From Sphingomonas aquatilis (GTDB taxonomy: Bacteria > Pseudomonadota > Alphaproteobacteria > Sphingomonadales > Sphingomonadaceae), in NCBI RefSeq assembly GCF_014196115.1, contig NZ_JACIDB010000003.1:186001-250000 (forward strand): a stretch of DNA of 64,000 nucleotides, in the 5' to 3' direction. Below, in pieces: positions 1-8,989 of the stretch. How positions within the stretch are numbered: position 1 is the stretch's first letter; every line of letters begins with the position of its first letter. The notes beneath the pieces were generated by a model. It searched no databases, had not been told where the DNA came from, and was given only the letters and a program-made list of their open reading frames with translations. The translations under genes and the position numbers were made by a program.

Positions 1-1
1 G

Positions 2-505
2 CTGGTCGAACAGTTGCGCAAGGCGGGGTGGCAAGACGCCAGCGCGCCGGTGTTCATCCAGTCGTTCGAGGTCAAGAACCTGCAACGCATCCACGCGATG
101 ACCGGCATCCGCCTGATCCAGCTCGTCGCGGGCGAGGGGGCGCCGGCAGATGGCGCCGCGCCCTCCTATGCCGCGATGCTGACGTCCGCGGGGCTGAAGC
201 AAATCGCGACCTATGCCTTCGGCATCGGTCCCGACAAGGCGCAGCTGTGGACGGACAAGACGGCGACCATGCCCTCCACGCTCGTCGCCGATGCGCATGC
301 CGCGGGCGTCCGCGTCCACCCCTGGACGTACCGCGCCGAAAACGCCTTCCTGCCGCCGCGCTTCCAGCGGGGGACGGACAAGGCCGCGCATGGCGATATC
401 GCGGGCGAAATCACGGCGGGGCTGGCGCAGGGGATCGACGGATTCTTCACGGATTATCCGCTAATTGGCGTAGAGACCCTTCGGTCGGCCAAGGATCATC
501 CGTAA
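2..505 (+). CDS. Glycerophosphodiester phosphodiesterase, C-terminal part (cut by window edge)
   Basis: The reading frame is open from the first bases, so the start and the N-terminal catalytic part lie outside the window. The visible 167 residues match the C-terminal half of the GDPD TIM barrel, including QSFEVKNLQ, the VHPWTYRAEN strand and the terminal GIDGFFTDYP segment that closes the barrel in periplasmic GlpQ-type enzymes. The family hydrolyses glycerophosphodiesters to an alcohol and sn-glycerol 3-phosphate. Whether this copy is periplasmic cannot be judged without the N-terminus. Its stop codon directly abuts the ATG of the next gene at 506, so the two are probably co-transcribed. 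Confidence 0.85.
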   Translation: MVEQLRKAGWQDASAPVFIQSFEVKNLQRIHAMTGIRLIQLVAGEGAPADGAAPSYAAMLTSAGLKQIATYAFGIGPDKAQLWTDKTATMPSTLVADAHAAGVRVHPWTYRAENAFLPPRFQRGTDKAAHGDIAGEITAGLAQGIDGFFTDYPLIGVETLRSAKDHP

Positions 506-793
506 ATGCGTATCGCCCCTGTTTCCTGCGTTGTTCTGATACCCTTAGCGCTCGCCACCACCGGCTGCGTCAGCACCGCCGCCACGATCGTGAAGGCGCC
601 GTTCAAGGTCGCCGGCAAGGCGATCGACTGGACGACGACCAGCCAGGACGAGGCCGACCGCAATTACGGCCGCAAGATGCGCAAGCAGGAAGCAAAAGAG
701 GGGCGCGAACGCCGCAAGGCCGCGGAGCAATGCCGCAAGCATCCCGACGATCAGGATGCTTGCCGCTATTCCGGGTATCGCGCGGGGTATTGA
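506..793 (+). CDS. Small putative lipoprotein of unknown function
   Basis: This 95-residue protein starts one base after the stop of the phosphodiesterase gene. It opens with a hydrophobic export segment of about 20 residues followed by TTGC, an acceptable but not ideal lipobox with Cys21 as the possible lipidated residue. The rest is a charged region rich in Lys, Arg and Glu (QEAKEGRERRKAAEQ) likely to be helical, with two further cysteines near the C-terminus that could form a disulfide. I do not recognise a named family. The tight junction with the upstream gene suggests an envelope-associated role, which is inference. Confidence 0.7.
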   Translation: MRIAPVSCVVLIPLALATTGCVSTAATIVKAPFKVAGKAIDWTTTSQDEADRNYGRKMRKQEAKEGRERRKAAEQCRKHPDDQDACRYSGYRAGY

Positions 794-1109
794 GGGGGGG
801 GCGCTCCTTTCGTCACACCGTCTTGCGACACGCCCCTCCCGTGATCCCGGCGAACGCCGGGATCCACGAACACGGGCGACGGATGGTGCCCTGTAACAAC
901 GGCGTTCACCGCAACCATGGATCCCGGTGTCCGCCGGGATGACGAGAGTGGGGGAGTCGGCGCCTGAGCCCCCCACGTCCGTCATTCCCGCGAAGGCGGG
1001 AATCCAGAACCTCTAACGGTTGCGATGGAGCCGCACGGTCAGCCAGTCTGGATTCCCGCCTTCGCGGGAATGACGGGTGGTGGTGGGCAGGTCGTTCCCA
1101 AACGTCTCC
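794..1109. repeat. Intergenic palindromic repeats (family A, 94-bp unit at 981-1074)
   Basis: This gap holds no convincing gene. It carries two back-to-back inverted pairs. 841-943 has arms reading GATCCCGGCG and CGCCGGGAT. 981-1074 begins GTCATTCCCGCGAAGG and ends with its reverse complement. The 981-1074 unit recurs almost identically, at the same 94-bp length and including its non-palindromic centre, at 11233-11326. Confidence 0.8.
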
Positions 1110-1898
1110 TTACCGATCCTGCGCCACCGCGCCTTTCGCCAGCGCCGCGGCCACGGCGATCATCACCTCCGGATGGATATGCACGCCCAGGTGGCCGCTG
1201 TTCACCTGCACCGCCTCGGCGCTGGGATCGTGGCAGATGAAGCCGTTGACGAAGCCGTCGTGCGGGCTCCAGATCGCGGTGCAGGGCACCGGTAGCGGGG
1301 CGGCGATCGCTTCGCTGCGGGCGATGACGGCAGGGTCGTCGACGCGCTCGCCCGTCGCCCATTCGAACGCACGCCAGACGTTGGTGGCGCGGCCCCAGCC
1401 GGCATAGGGCGAGCTGACCGTCACCACGCGCCGCACCAGATCCGGCCGGCGATGCGCGACCAGCCGTGCCATGATGCCGCCGAGGCTGACGCCGACCAGC
1501 GTCACCGGCCCGTCCTCAGCCTCTAGCGCCTCGACCCGTGCGATCAGCCGCTCGGCCTCCGCGCCGACGCTTTTCACGCCCAGGTTTCGGCCCAGCCCCC
1601 AGCCTTCGGCGCGATAGCCGAGGCCTTCGAGGAAGCGCCGCAGCACCAGGCTGGAGCCGTCGGCATCGAACAGGCCGGGCAGGATCATCACCGTGCCGCC
1701 CGCGCCCTGCGGCACCGCGGCGAGCGCGGCGGCGTGGCGCCAGCGGGTCGCGAGCATCCAGGCGACGCGCGGCACCTCGCTCGCTGCGAGCGCCTTGGGC
1801 GGGGGCGGGGGCGCGTCGAAGCGGTCGCCGAAGCGGGCGTGCGACGGCGGTTCGCTGCGCCAGCGGGCGAGGCCCGTCTGCAACCGGCTCAGAACCAT
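1110..1898 (-). CDS. Alpha/beta hydrolase (lipase/esterase-like)
   Basis: A 262-residue alpha/beta-hydrolase. The nucleophile elbow is GVSLGG (Ser in the G-x-S-x-G pattern), preceded by the strand VTLVGV and followed by the helix that packs on it (IMARLVAHRRPDLV). A late SPHDG supplies a candidate catalytic Asp, and HLGVHIHP near the end a candidate His. An N-terminal extension of about 50 residues precedes the first core strand GGTVMILPG. No signal peptide is evident, so it is probably cytoplasmic. Its start overlaps the 3' end of the upstream DUF2459 gene by 10 bases, which indicates translational coupling. The substrate cannot be deduced; PGAP-like lipases and acyl-ester hydrolases are equally possible. 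Confidence 0.8.
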   Translation of the reverse strand: MVLSRLQTGLARWRSEPPSHARFGDRFDAPPPPPKALAASEVPRVAWMLATRWRHAAALAAVPQGAGGTVMILPGLFDADGSSLVLRRFLEGLGYRAEGWGLGRNLGVKSVGAEAERLIARVEALEAEDGPVTLVGVSLGGIMARLVAHRRPDLVRRVVTVSSPYAGWGRATNVWRAFEWATGERVDDPAVIARSEAIAAPLPVPCTAIWSPHDGFVNGFICHDPSAEAVQVNSGHLGVHIHPEVMIAVAAALAKGAVAQDR

Positions 1899-2563
1899 GA
1901 CAGCACCGTGATCGGGAAGGGCGTCCAGCGCCCGACCCGCACGCCCGCGTTCGCCAGCGTCGCGCCGACCCAGGCGTTGCAGGTACGCCGCGCGCTGTAA
2001 TGGCCGGTGCCGGCGTAGAAGACGTCGTTCGCGCCATAGCCGCGGAAGCTGCGGCGGACCGGCGCGGCGCTGGCGCGGATGCCGGCTGCCAGTCGGCGAT
2101 ATTCCTCGGGTCGCAGCGTCACAACGCGGATGCCATCGCTAGGTGCGGGCGCTGGCACGTGTTCGACGTGGAGCAGCGTCGCGTCGCTGCCGATCGCGGC
2201 GTGCAGGATCGTCGCCAGCCGCACGTCCGCCCACGTCGGCGTATCGAGGAAGAAGGTCCGTTCGCCCCAGCCGATCGCGATATGGTCATAACGGGCATAA
2301 CGCGGATCGGCGAGGTCGGCTCCCGGCGCCCAGTCGCGCCAGTCGATTCCGGCCGCGACCTTGGGCAGCACCAGCGACACATGCACGCCGTTCGATTCGA
2401 GATAGACGGGTATGCCGCGCGTCGGCGGCCGCCAGCCGGCGTTGGCGGGGATCGCCCCACCGATCATCCCGGCGCCGGCATAGCCCGCGACGACGACGGC
2501 CAGCACGGCAAGCGCCACGAGCAGCCCCCGTCCCATCCGTCGTATCGGCGCATATAGTATCAT
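1889..2563 (-). CDS. TIGR02117/DUF2459 family membrane-anchored protein
   Basis: A 224-residue protein with one N-terminal membrane segment (GLLVALAVLAVVVAGYAGAG) followed by a periplasmic domain. Recognisable DUF2459 features are SNGVHVSLVLP, the aromatic block AIGWGERTFFLDTPTW and the C-terminal TCNAWVGATLANAGV. The conserved His and Cys in these motifs hint at a papain-like (NlpC/P60-type) fold, but no activity is established for the family as far as I know. An alternative start at 2536 gives a more typical membrane anchor. The first ATG lies in AT-rich sequence that could instead be promoter for this gene. It is divergent from phhA, whose start is only 26 bp away. Confidence 0.78.
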   Translation of the reverse strand: MILYAPIRRMGRGLLVALAVLAVVVAGYAGAGMIGGAIPANAGWRPPTRGIPVYLESNGVHVSLVLPKVAAGIDWRDWAPGADLADPRYARYDHIAIGWGERTFFLDTPTWADVRLATILHAAIGSDATLLHVEHVPAPAPSDGIRVVTLRPEEYRRLAAGIRASAAPVRRSFRGYGANDVFYAGTGHYSARRTCNAWVGATLANAGVRVGRWTPFPITVLSWF

Positions 2564-2589
2564 CCGAAACCTTATGTTACGCCGTCGTC

Positions 2590-3459
2590 ATGGCCACAGA
2601 CACGCACGCGCTCGCTTCGCCCCCCACCGATGCCGCCGCAGACTGGACGATCCCCCAGAACTGGCAGCATTACACGGCGGAGGAGCATGCGACCTGGGAT
2701 ACGCTGTTCGCGCGCCAATCCCAACTGCTTCCCGGCCGTGCGTCCGACGCCTATCTGCGCGGGCTGGACGTGCTGAAGCTGTCGAAACCGGGCATCCCGG
2801 ATTTTGAGGAACTGTCCGAACGGCTTATGAAGCTGACCGGGTGGCAGGTGGTGGCCGTCCCGGGGCTGGTGCCGGACGATGTTTTTTTCGATCACATGGC
2901 GAATCGCCGCTTCGTCGCGGGCAATTTCATCCGCCGGCCGGACCAGCTCGACTATCTGCAGGAACCCGACGTCTTCCACGACGTGTTCGGCCATGTGCCG
3001 ATGCTCGCCGATCCGGTGTTCGCCGATTACCTGGAGGCGTACGGCCGCGGCGGGCAGCGCGCGATGCAGCATGATGCGCTGAAATACCTGGGCCGGCTGT
3101 ACTGGTATACGGTGGAATTCGGGCTGATTCAGGAGCCGGAAGGCCTGCGCATCTATGGCTCGGGCATCGTGTCGAGCTATGCGGAAAGCCGCTTCGCGCT
3201 GGACGATCCCAGCCCCAATCGCATCGGCTTCGATATCGCGCGCGTGATGCGGACGGAGTATCGGATCGACGATTTCCAACAGAATTACTTCGTCATTCCG
3301 AGCTTCGACGAACTGCTGCGCGTGACGGTCGAGACCGACTTCGCGCCGTTGTACGAAACGCTGAAGGCGCAGGACGACATCCCGGTCGCGGCGATCGTCG
3401 ACGGGGATGAGGTACTGACGCACGGCACGCAGGCCTATGCGCGGGGGAAGGCGGGCTGA
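2590..3459 (+). CDS. phhA: Phenylalanine 4-monooxygenase
   Basis: Converts L-phenylalanine to L-tyrosine using tetrahydrobiopterin, O2 and non-haem iron. The 289-residue protein has the length of bacterial PhhA enzymes, which lack the regulatory ACT domain of animals. The iron ligands are visible as the two histidines of DVFHDVFGHVPML and the glutamate of YWYTVEFGL. The N-terminal IPQNWQHYTAEEHATW and the C-terminal ELLRVTVETDFAPLY are also typical. The ATG at 2590 starts the conserved region. An open frame continues upstream but only as antisense of the neighbour. No pterin carbinolamine dehydratase gene (phhB) lies nearby. Confidence 0.95.
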   Translation: MATDTHALASPPTDAAADWTIPQNWQHYTAEEHATWDTLFARQSQLLPGRASDAYLRGLDVLKLSKPGIPDFEELSERLMKLTGWQVVAVPGLVPDDVFFDHMANRRFVAGNFIRRPDQLDYLQEPDVFHDVFGHVPMLADPVFADYLEAYGRGGQRAMQHDALKYLGRLYWYTVEFGLIQEPEGLRIYGSGIVSSYAESRFALDDPSPNRIGFDIARVMRTEYRIDDFQQNYFVIPSFDELLRVTVETDFAPLYETLKAQDDIPVAAIVDGDEVLTHGTQAYARGKAG

Positions 3460-3930
3460 GCGTTCCAGTCCCGTCATTCACCGTGGAGGTGGAAATAACG
3501 CGCAGGCCGGGGAAGATATTCAGTCAGCCGGCAATTCCTCCCCCGCCAGGGCGCATCGGGATGAACGGCCCCCGGCCGTTCAAGATCATGCCGGGTGCAT
3601 GATCGACCCGAGGCGGTGGCATGCCGCAGGCATGACGGAGGGGGAGGGCTGGGTCACGCCCTGTTACCAGAGGCGTTCCTTTCCGCCCCCTCCGTCACCG
3701 CCGGCGGCGGCGCCACCTCCCCCTGGCGGGGGAGGAATGGACATGTTTCGATCGGCCGTTCATCCGCCCTTCGTGAACCCACGAGAATAGTCCCGCCTTC
3801 GCGGGGATGGCATTGGGTGGGGGAGCCGTTTCCCCATGAAACCCGTCACCCCGGACGTGATCCGGGGTCCCGCTCTTAGCAGGCCGCGGAAGAAGCGGGA
3901 TCCCGGCTCAAGGCCGGGATGACGGAGGGG
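3460..3930. repeat. Intergenic mosaic of palindromic repeats (family C composite plus family B/A-like arms)
   Basis: No gene seen. From 3533 to about 3760 runs a composite element. It opens with CTCCCCCGCCAGGG, contains a three-way-junction palindrome (outer arms at 3556-3560 and 3607-3611, inner hairpins at 3563-3581 and 3584-3604), continues with GGCATGCCGCAGGCATGACG, and closes with the inverted ACCTCCCCCTGGCGGG. The same composite recurs at about 54300-54510 and in shorter forms at 56216-56356 and 59443-59912. A second inverted pair at 3845-3925 (GTCACCCCGGACGTG with GATCCCGGCTCAAGGC) lies just before the prmA stop. Confidence 0.75.
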
Positions 3931-4905
3931 TCAGAGGTCCAGCGCCCAGCCGTCGCGGCCCTTGGGGTCGAAGGGCGCCGTCGGCACGTAGCGCTCCGCG
4001 CCGGCGGTGAGGCGCAGGACGGTCCAGTCGCCGCGGCGGTCGATCGCGTCGAGCGTGCAGCCGCAGGCGACATAGGCCTCAACGACGGTGTCGCGCTGCG
4101 TTTCCAGCAGGCCCGCCAGCACGATGGTCGCGTGCGGCGCGGCGATCGCGGCGAGTTCGGGCGCCATCGACACCAGCGGCCCCGCCAGGATGTTGGCGAT
4201 CACGAGATCGTAGGGCGCGGCGGCGTCGATATCGGGGTGGCGCGCGCCATCGGCGACGAACAGCGTCACCGCGTCCGCGGCGATGTCGTTCAGCGCGGCA
4301 TTGTCGCGCGTCACGTCGACCGCGACGGGATCGATGTCGGTCGCGACGACCAGCGCGTCGGGCCACAATTCGACCGCGGCGAAGGCGAGCAGACCGGTGC
4401 CGGTGCCGACGTCGATCGCGCGGGTGAAGGTCTTGCCCGCCACCGCCAGGCCATCGAGCATGGCGAGGCAACCGCTGGTCGTGCCGTGATGGCCGGTGCC
4501 GAAGGCCTGCCCCGCATCGATCAGGAAAGCCCGGCCGCCCGCGGGCGCTGCGACGGGATGCGCGCTGGTGTGGACGACGAAGCGGCCTTCGCGGATCGGC
4601 TCGAGCCCGGCCTGGCTCATCGCGATCCAATCCTCGTCGCCCAGCTGCGTGACCACCGGATCATGGCCGCTCGCGCTCGGCACCAGAGCGTGGATCGTCG
4701 CGAGCATCGCCGCATCGGGCGCATGCTCGACATAGGCGTCGAGCCGCCAGCGTTCGACGTCGTCCTCCACCTCTTCGGTGGTCATCAGCACCGCATCGAT
4801 CGCGAGATCGGACGCGCTGTCGATCGCTTCCGCCTCGGCGCGGGTGCAGGGCAGGGTGATCCGCCAGCTCGTGCCGTGGGACTCAGCGGACATAGGAGGC
4901 TCCAT
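3931..4905 (-). CDS. prmA: Ribosomal protein L11 methyltransferase
   Basis: SAM-dependent enzyme that trimethylates ribosomal protein L11. The class I methyltransferase core is clear: AFGTGHHGTTSGCL, the glycine-rich SAM loop DVGTGTGLLAFAA, the acidic residue in VVATDIDPVAVDV, and DLVIANILAGPLV. The N-terminal third corresponds to the L11-recognition domain. At 324 residues it is slightly longer than E. coli PrmA. Translation may start at 4905 or at a second ATG at 4893; both overlap the 3' end of the upstream SDR gene, implying translational coupling. It is the last gene of the chemoreceptor-SDR-prmA run. Confidence 0.93.
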   Translation of the reverse strand: MEPPMSAESHGTSWRITLPCTRAEAEAIDSASDLAIDAVLMTTEEVEDDVERWRLDAYVEHAPDAAMLATIHALVPSASGHDPVVTQLGDEDWIAMSQAGLEPIREGRFVVHTSAHPVAAPAGGRAFLIDAGQAFGTGHHGTTSGCLAMLDGLAVAGKTFTRAIDVGTGTGLLAFAAVELWPDALVVATDIDPVAVDVTRDNAALNDIAADAVTLFVADGARHPDIDAAAPYDLVIANILAGPLVSMAPELAAIAAPHATIVLAGLLETQRDTVVEAYVACGCTLDAIDRRGDWTVLRLTAGAERYVPTAPFDPKGRDGWALDL

Positions 4906-5590
4906 TGATGTCGAGCACCGCGCCGGTCATCGAAGCGGGTGCCTCCAGCGCACAGAAGCGGGCGAGCGTCGCCACCTCGTCCGGGTCGGCGACGCGGCCC
5001 AGCGGAATGTCGGCGAGCAGTTTGTCGCCACCGCGGCTGGCCAGATAGTCGTCGGCCATGCCGGTCATGGTAAAGCCGGGGCAGATGGCGAAGGCGAGGA
5101 TGCCGTCCTTCGCATAGGCGCGCGCGATCGTCTTGGTCATCGCGACCATGCCCGCCTTGGCCGCGGCATAATGCCAGTGCGCGGGGCTGTCGCCGCGAAA
5201 GGCGGCGCGGCTGGCGATGTTGACGATGCGGCCGCCGACCTTCCGGTCCTGCCAGTGCAGCACGGCGAGGCGGCACAGTTCGGCGGCGGCGGTCAGGTTG
5301 ATGCGTTGCGTCCGTTCCCAGTCGGCGACCCAGTCGTCGGACGCGCGGTCAAGCGGATTGGCCTCAAACACGCCGGCATTGTTGATCAGCACGTCGATGG
5401 TGCCGCCCGCGCGGGCGAGCGCGGCATCCCACAGCGCGCGGGGGGCGGCGGGGTCGGCGAAATCGGCGGCGATGTCGGCCCCGCTGCCGGTGGTGGTCGC
5501 CTGGCCGATGACGGCATGGCCGCCGTCGCGGAGCGTCGCAAGGATGCTGGCGCCGATGCCGCGGCTCGATCCGGTAACGATGATGGTCAT
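4883..5590 (-). CDS. Short-chain dehydrogenase/reductase
   Basis: A 235-residue classical SDR. The start at 5590 places the dinucleotide-binding motif TGSSRGIG at residues 6-13. NNAG occurs around residue 80, the catalytic Ser in NIASRAAF, and the YxxxK dyad in HYAAAKAGM. The C-terminal DINGASYVR resembles the usual DGG end. The frame stays open upstream to 5743, but that part is Arg/Pro-rich and unlike any SDR. It lies between the chemoreceptor genes and prmA, all on the minus strand and with an overlap into prmA. The substrate is unknown; 3-oxoacyl reductase or sugar dehydrogenase are both plausible. Confidence 0.85.
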   Translation of the reverse strand: MTIIVTGSSRGIGASILATLRDGGHAVIGQATTTGSGADIAADFADPAAPRALWDAALARAGGTIDVLINNAGVFEANPLDRASDDWVADWERTQRINLTAAAELCRLAVLHWQDRKVGGRIVNIASRAAFRGDSPAHWHYAAAKAGMVAMTKTIARAYAKDGILAFAICPGFTMTGMADDYLASRGGDKLLADIPLGRVADPDEVATLARFCALEAPASMTGAVLDINGASYVR

Positions 5591-5655
5591 GGCCGCGGCC
5601 CTAACCGGCGGTGGCCGGGCGGGCAACCATCGGCAACAGGCGCGGAAATCCCGCG

Positions 5656-6984
5656 TCAGCCCACGCTGGCGGAGAAGCTTTCGGCGGAGCGTTGCAATTG
5701 CGCCAGCCGGTCGCCGACCTCGCTGAAGCCGGCGCCCAGACACACGATCTCGCCGACGACGGCATGCGTGTCGTCGCGGATCGTGTCGACCGTCGCCGCC
5801 ATCGTGTCGGCGGCGAGCGCGCCTTCGTCGATCGCGGCGGTGATGGTGTCGACGGTGCGCGCCTGTTCCTCCATCGCGCTGCGGATGCGGAGCGCCGAGT
5901 TGCGCGCCGCATCCACCGTCTGGCGGATGATGATGTTGGTTTCGACGGTGGACCGCGTCGCCGCCTGGATCGCCGCGATCTTGGCGGCGATATCGTCGGT
6001 CGCGCGCGCGGTCTGGTTGGCGAGGCTCTTCACCTCCTGCGCGACGACGGCGAAGCCGCGGCCGGCATCGCCCGCCCGCGCCGCCTCGATCGTCGCGTTG
6101 AGTGCAAGAAGGTTGGTCTGCCCGGCAATATCGCGGATCAGGCCCAGGATCGATTCGATCGATTTGGCGTGATCGGACAGCGTCTCGCTGGCGCGCACCG
6201 CATCGACGGCATGCTCGCTGGCGCGCGTCGCGATGCCGGCGGCGGCCTCCACCTCGGTACGGGCGCTGTCGATCGCATGCGTCAGGCCGGCGGCGGTCTG
6301 CGCGGCGCTGCGCATCGCCAGCGCGGTTTCCTCGGCATTGCTGGCGACGATCCGCGCCTTTTCCATGACGGTGCGGGTCGATGTGGAGGCCGCGTCGGCC
6401 TGCACGCGGATACGCGCACCCAGCGCCACCGCCGATTCGATCGAGACGGCGATGCTTTCGCGGAAGGCGGCGGAGCGTTCCTGCCGTTCGCTGCGCGCCT
6501 CGTTCTCATGAACCTCGGCAAGATAGCCCGACATCAGATCGGCCTCGACCAGCGAGATGCGCTGCACCGCATCGCACATGCGCAGCAGGCGCGGCGTGTC
6601 GCCCGTGCAATAGCCTTCGAGGATCCGGACCGTGTGGCTGTGCGAATGGGCGAGCGCCGCCTGCAGGCTGGGCAGGGGGACGTTCGATCGCATGCACTGG
6701 TCGGCATGGCGGTGGGCGATCTTCACCCAGCCGTCGTCGAACGGGGCGCCATATTTCAGCCGGGCATAGTCGATGCTCTCGCGCATCCGGCGCTCCAGCC
6801 GATCGCCATGGAACAGGTGGCGGACCGATTGCGTCGCGGGCAGCGACAGATACTGGTCCCAGAAACAGCGCGCGATGTCGCGATAATCCGCCTCCGACAG
6901 CAAGGCGCAAATGTCGCGCGAGGTGTCGGCGAGCGTGCCGTCCCAGTCATATTCGCCCAGATGGTCGACGATGCGGCGTTGCAT
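5656..6984 (-). CDS. Soluble methyl-accepting chemotaxis-type protein with protoglobin-like sensor (copy 1)
   Basis: A 442-residue protein with no membrane segment. Residues 1 to about 165 form an all-helical domain resembling the protoglobin sensor of globin-coupled sensors (GYCTGD, FWDQYL). The HRHADQ motif at 91-96 places His93 where the proximal haem ligand is expected. The C-terminal part is a coiled-coil MCP signalling hairpin whose tip reads [24 protein letters not shown] at 7026 could add 14 residues, but the ATG at 6984 is preferred. Tandem with copy 2 (gap of 48 bp) and presumably in the same operon. No cheA or cheW is in the window, so the partner kinase is elsewhere. Haem binding is inference. 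Confidence 0.82.
   Translation of the reverse strand: MQRRIVDHLGEYDWDGTLADTSRDICALLSEADYRDIARCFWDQYLSLPATQSVRHLFHGDRLERRMRESIDYARLKYGAPFDDGWVKIAHRHADQCMRSNVPLPSLQAALAHSHSHTVRILEGYCTGDTPRLLRMCDAVQRISLVEADLMSGYLAEVHENEARSERQERSAAFRESIAVSIESAVALGARIRVQADAASTSTRTVMEKARIVASNAEETALAMRSAAQTAAGLTHAIDSARTEVEAAAGIATRASEHAVDAVRASETLSDHAKSIESILGLIRDIAGQTNLLALNATIEAARAGDAGRGFAVVAQEVKSLANQTARATDDIAAKIAAIQAATRSTVETNIIIRQTVDAARNSALRIRSAMEEQARTVDTITAAIDEGALAADTMAATVDTIRDDTHAVVGEIVCLGAGFSEVGDRLAQLQRSAESFSASVG
5941..6182. repeat. Long direct repeat within chemoreceptor copy 1 (partner 7321-7562)
   Basis: This 242-base stretch encodes the MCP signalling tip. It is nearly identical at the DNA level to 7321-7562 in the neighbouring paralogue, at a constant offset of 1380 bases. 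Differences are scattered single bases, many of them synonymous, while the flanking sensor regions are far more diverged. Gene conversion or strong selection on the CheA/CheW-binding tip would explain it. Confidence 0.85.
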
Positions 6985-7032
6985 GATGCTGTCAGCCCCT
7001 CGGCGATCGGAGCGACGGAATGGCACGGGCCA

Positions 7033-8394
7033 TCAGGCGGCGACCTTGGCGACGAAATCGCCGGCGCTGCTCTTCAGCGTCTGCAATCGCCCGTCGAGCC
7101 TGTCGAAGCCGCGGCCCACGCCGTCGATCTCGGCGGCGACGGTTTCGGTGTCCATGCGGATCGTGGCGATCGTGCTCGCCATCGAATCGGCGGCGAGCGC
7201 GGTTTCGTCGACCGCGGCGGTGATCGCGGTGACGGTCTGCGCCTGCGCCTCCATCGCGAAGCGGATGCGATCGGCCGATTCCTGCACCTCGGTCACCGTC
7301 GTGCGGATGCTGGCGTTGGTTTCGACGGTGGATTTCGTCGCCGACTGGATCGAGGCGATCTTGGCGGCGATGTCGTCGGTCGCGCGCGCGGTCTGGTTGG
7401 CGAGGCTCTTCACCTCCTGCGCGACAACGGCGAAGCCGCGGCCGGCGTCACCGGCGCGCGCCGCCTCGATCGTCGCATTTAGCGCCAGCAGGTTGGTCTG
7501 GCCGGCGATGTCGCGGATCAGGCCCAGGATCGATTCGATCGATTTGGCGTGGTCGGACAGCGTTTCCGACATGCCGACCGCATCGGTCGCCTGGCGCGAG
7601 GCGCGGCTGGCGATCTCGGCGGCGGCCTCCACCTCGGTCCGCGCGTCCTCGATCGCGCGGATCAGGCCTGCGGCGGTCTGTGCCGCCTCGCGCATCGCGA
7701 CGGCGGATTGTTCGGCGGCGGCGGCGACCTCGCTGGTCTTGCCCAGCATGCCGCGTGCCGAGCCGGAGCTGCGCTCCGCCTGCGCGCGCAAGGTGCGGCC
7801 TTCGACGGTCGCGGTCTCGACAGCGTCGGCGATCCCTTCGCGGAAATCGCCCGCCAGCCGCTCGCGCGCCGCATGGGCGCTATAGCCGGCAAAGCCCGCG
7901 AACAGCGCGACGGTCAGCTCGGTTTCCATGCCGAACAGCCGCATCAGTGCGTCCACCAGTCCGGTGCGGTGCATCGTGTCTTCGGGCAGGCGCTTCTTCA
8001 GCGCCTTCAGGACGGCGCGATCGCTGGCGCAGGACATGGCGAGCAATTCCATCGTCTCGACGCCCGCGGCATAGGCGGCGGCGACCGAGCGTTCGAGCGA
8101 TTCGACCCAGGCGATCCCTTCCAGATGGCAGAAGCGGTTGCGCAGATAGGCCACGCCCGCCGCGCGGCGACGCTCGCCTTCCATCGGCGTCCAGGTCGGC
8201 GCGCCCGGATTGGCGGCGCGCCAATGATCCCAATAGGCATCGACGATCTCGCCCGCATCGGGTTCGATGATCGTCCACAATTCCCGCGCCTGCGCGACCA
8301 ATGTGTCGTCGCCGCCGTCGAACGCCTTGATTCGACTCGGCAGGTCGATCCTGGCGGCGATGCTGGCCGGGGGCGGCAGGGCGATGTCGGGCAA
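7033..8394 (-). CDS. Soluble methyl-accepting chemotaxis-type protein, divergent sensor domain (copy 2)
   Basis: A 453-residue paralogue of the next gene downstream, also without membrane segments. The MCP hairpin ([30 protein letters not shown]-like flank) is nearly identical in the two. The N-terminal all-helical domain aligns without gaps over the key region ([15 protein letters not shown] with [15 protein letters not shown]). The positions of His91 and His93 in copy 1 are Glu101 and Ser103 here, so this sensor probably does not hold haem the same way. Start is TTG at 8394, supported by a GGAGA ribosome-binding site 8 bases upstream. It is the first gene of the run that continues to prmA. 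Confidence 0.8.
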   Translation of the reverse strand: MPDIALPPPASIAARIDLPSRIKAFDGGDDTLVAQARELWTIIEPDAGEIVDAYWDHWRAANPGAPTWTPMEGERRRAAGVAYLRNRFCHLEGIAWVESLERSVAAAYAAGVETMELLAMSCASDRAVLKALKKRLPEDTMHRTGLVDALMRLFGMETELTVALFAGFAGYSAHAARERLAGDFREGIADAVETATVEGRTLRAQAERSSGSARGMLGKTSEVAAAAEQSAVAMREAAQTAAGLIRAIEDARTEVEAAAEIASRASRQATDAVGMSETLSDHAKSIESILGLIRDIAGQTNLLALNATIEAARAGDAGRGFAVVAQEVKSLANQTARATDDIAAKIASIQSATKSTVETNASIRTTVTEVQESADRIRFAMEAQAQTVTAITAAVDETALAADSMASTIATIRMDTETVAAEIDGVGRGFDRLDGRLQTLKSSAGDFVAKVAA

Positions 8395-8560
8395 AGCTGA
8401 AGTCTCCGGCGAACGAGCGACGTGCCCGGTAAACGGGCCTCTCGACCGTCGTGCCGACCGCCCAAGTGGTTAATGCTCCGTTAGGAGCGGATGCTATGGG
8501 TTGCATCGGCGAACGCGTGGCCTAATAGGCACTGCAATCGATCTTGCCCGAGGACCGTTC
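8395..8560. promoter_or_regulatory. Divergent promoter region between chemoreceptor operon and sdhCDA
   Basis: The 166-bp gap separates two divergent operons and must hold both promoters. Two short hairpins are visible (8424-8438, arms GCCCG/CGGGC; 8475-8488, arms GCTCC/GGAGC). I cannot assign -35/-10 boxes with confidence. Confidence 0.4.
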
Positions 8561-8989
8561 ATGGCATCCCGTACCCCGGCGCGCCCGCGCAGCCCGCATC
8601 TTTTCTCGGGCTTTCTGAAGCTCCACTACAGCTGGGGGCCGCATATGCTGGTCTCCATCCTCCATCGCGCGACGGGTTCGGGGATGGCGACGGTCGGCAC
8701 GGTGCTGCTGGTGTGGTGGCTCGCCGCGATCGCGGGCGGGGCGGAAAGCTACGCGACCTTCCGCGACGTCTTCACGACGGACGCCGGCAACCTGAACATC
8801 CTGGGCTGGATCATCGGCGTCGGCATGACCTGGGCGTTCTTTACGCACGCGCTGAACGGCATCCGCCACCTGGTGATGGACGCGGGCGCCGCGTTCGAAC
8901 TGAAGCGCAACAAGATGTTCAGCATGATCGTCATCGTCGGCGGCGTGGTGCTGACCGCGGCCTTCTGGCTCTACCTGGGGATGAAGTAA
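8561..8989 (+). CDS. sdhC: Succinate dehydrogenase cytochrome b556 subunit
   Basis: Large membrane-anchor subunit of complex II, which with SdhD binds haem b and ubiquinone. The 142-residue protein has three hydrophobic segments. The N-terminal signature SPHLFSGFLKLHYSW and SILHRATGSGMATVG is typical of the family: the first His/Ser-rich stretch lies at the quinone site. HALNGIRHLVMD contains the axial haem histidine. The ATG at 8561 is chosen because it begins the conserved PRPRSPHL block. The stop overlaps the sdhD ATG by one base (TAATG). Confidence 0.93.
   Translation: MASRTPARPRSPHLFSGFLKLHYSWGPHMLVSILHRATGSGMATVGTVLLVWWLAAIAGGAESYATFRDVFTTDAGNLNILGWIIGVGMTWAFFTHALNGIRHLVMDAGAAFELKRNKMFSMIVIVGGVVLTAAFWLYLGMK

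Noticed and set aside
2143..2589. N-terminal extension of phhA by about 149 codons
   Set aside because: Antisense to the DUF2459 gene and Arg-rich; the conserved phenylalanine hydroxylase sequence starts right after ATG 2590.
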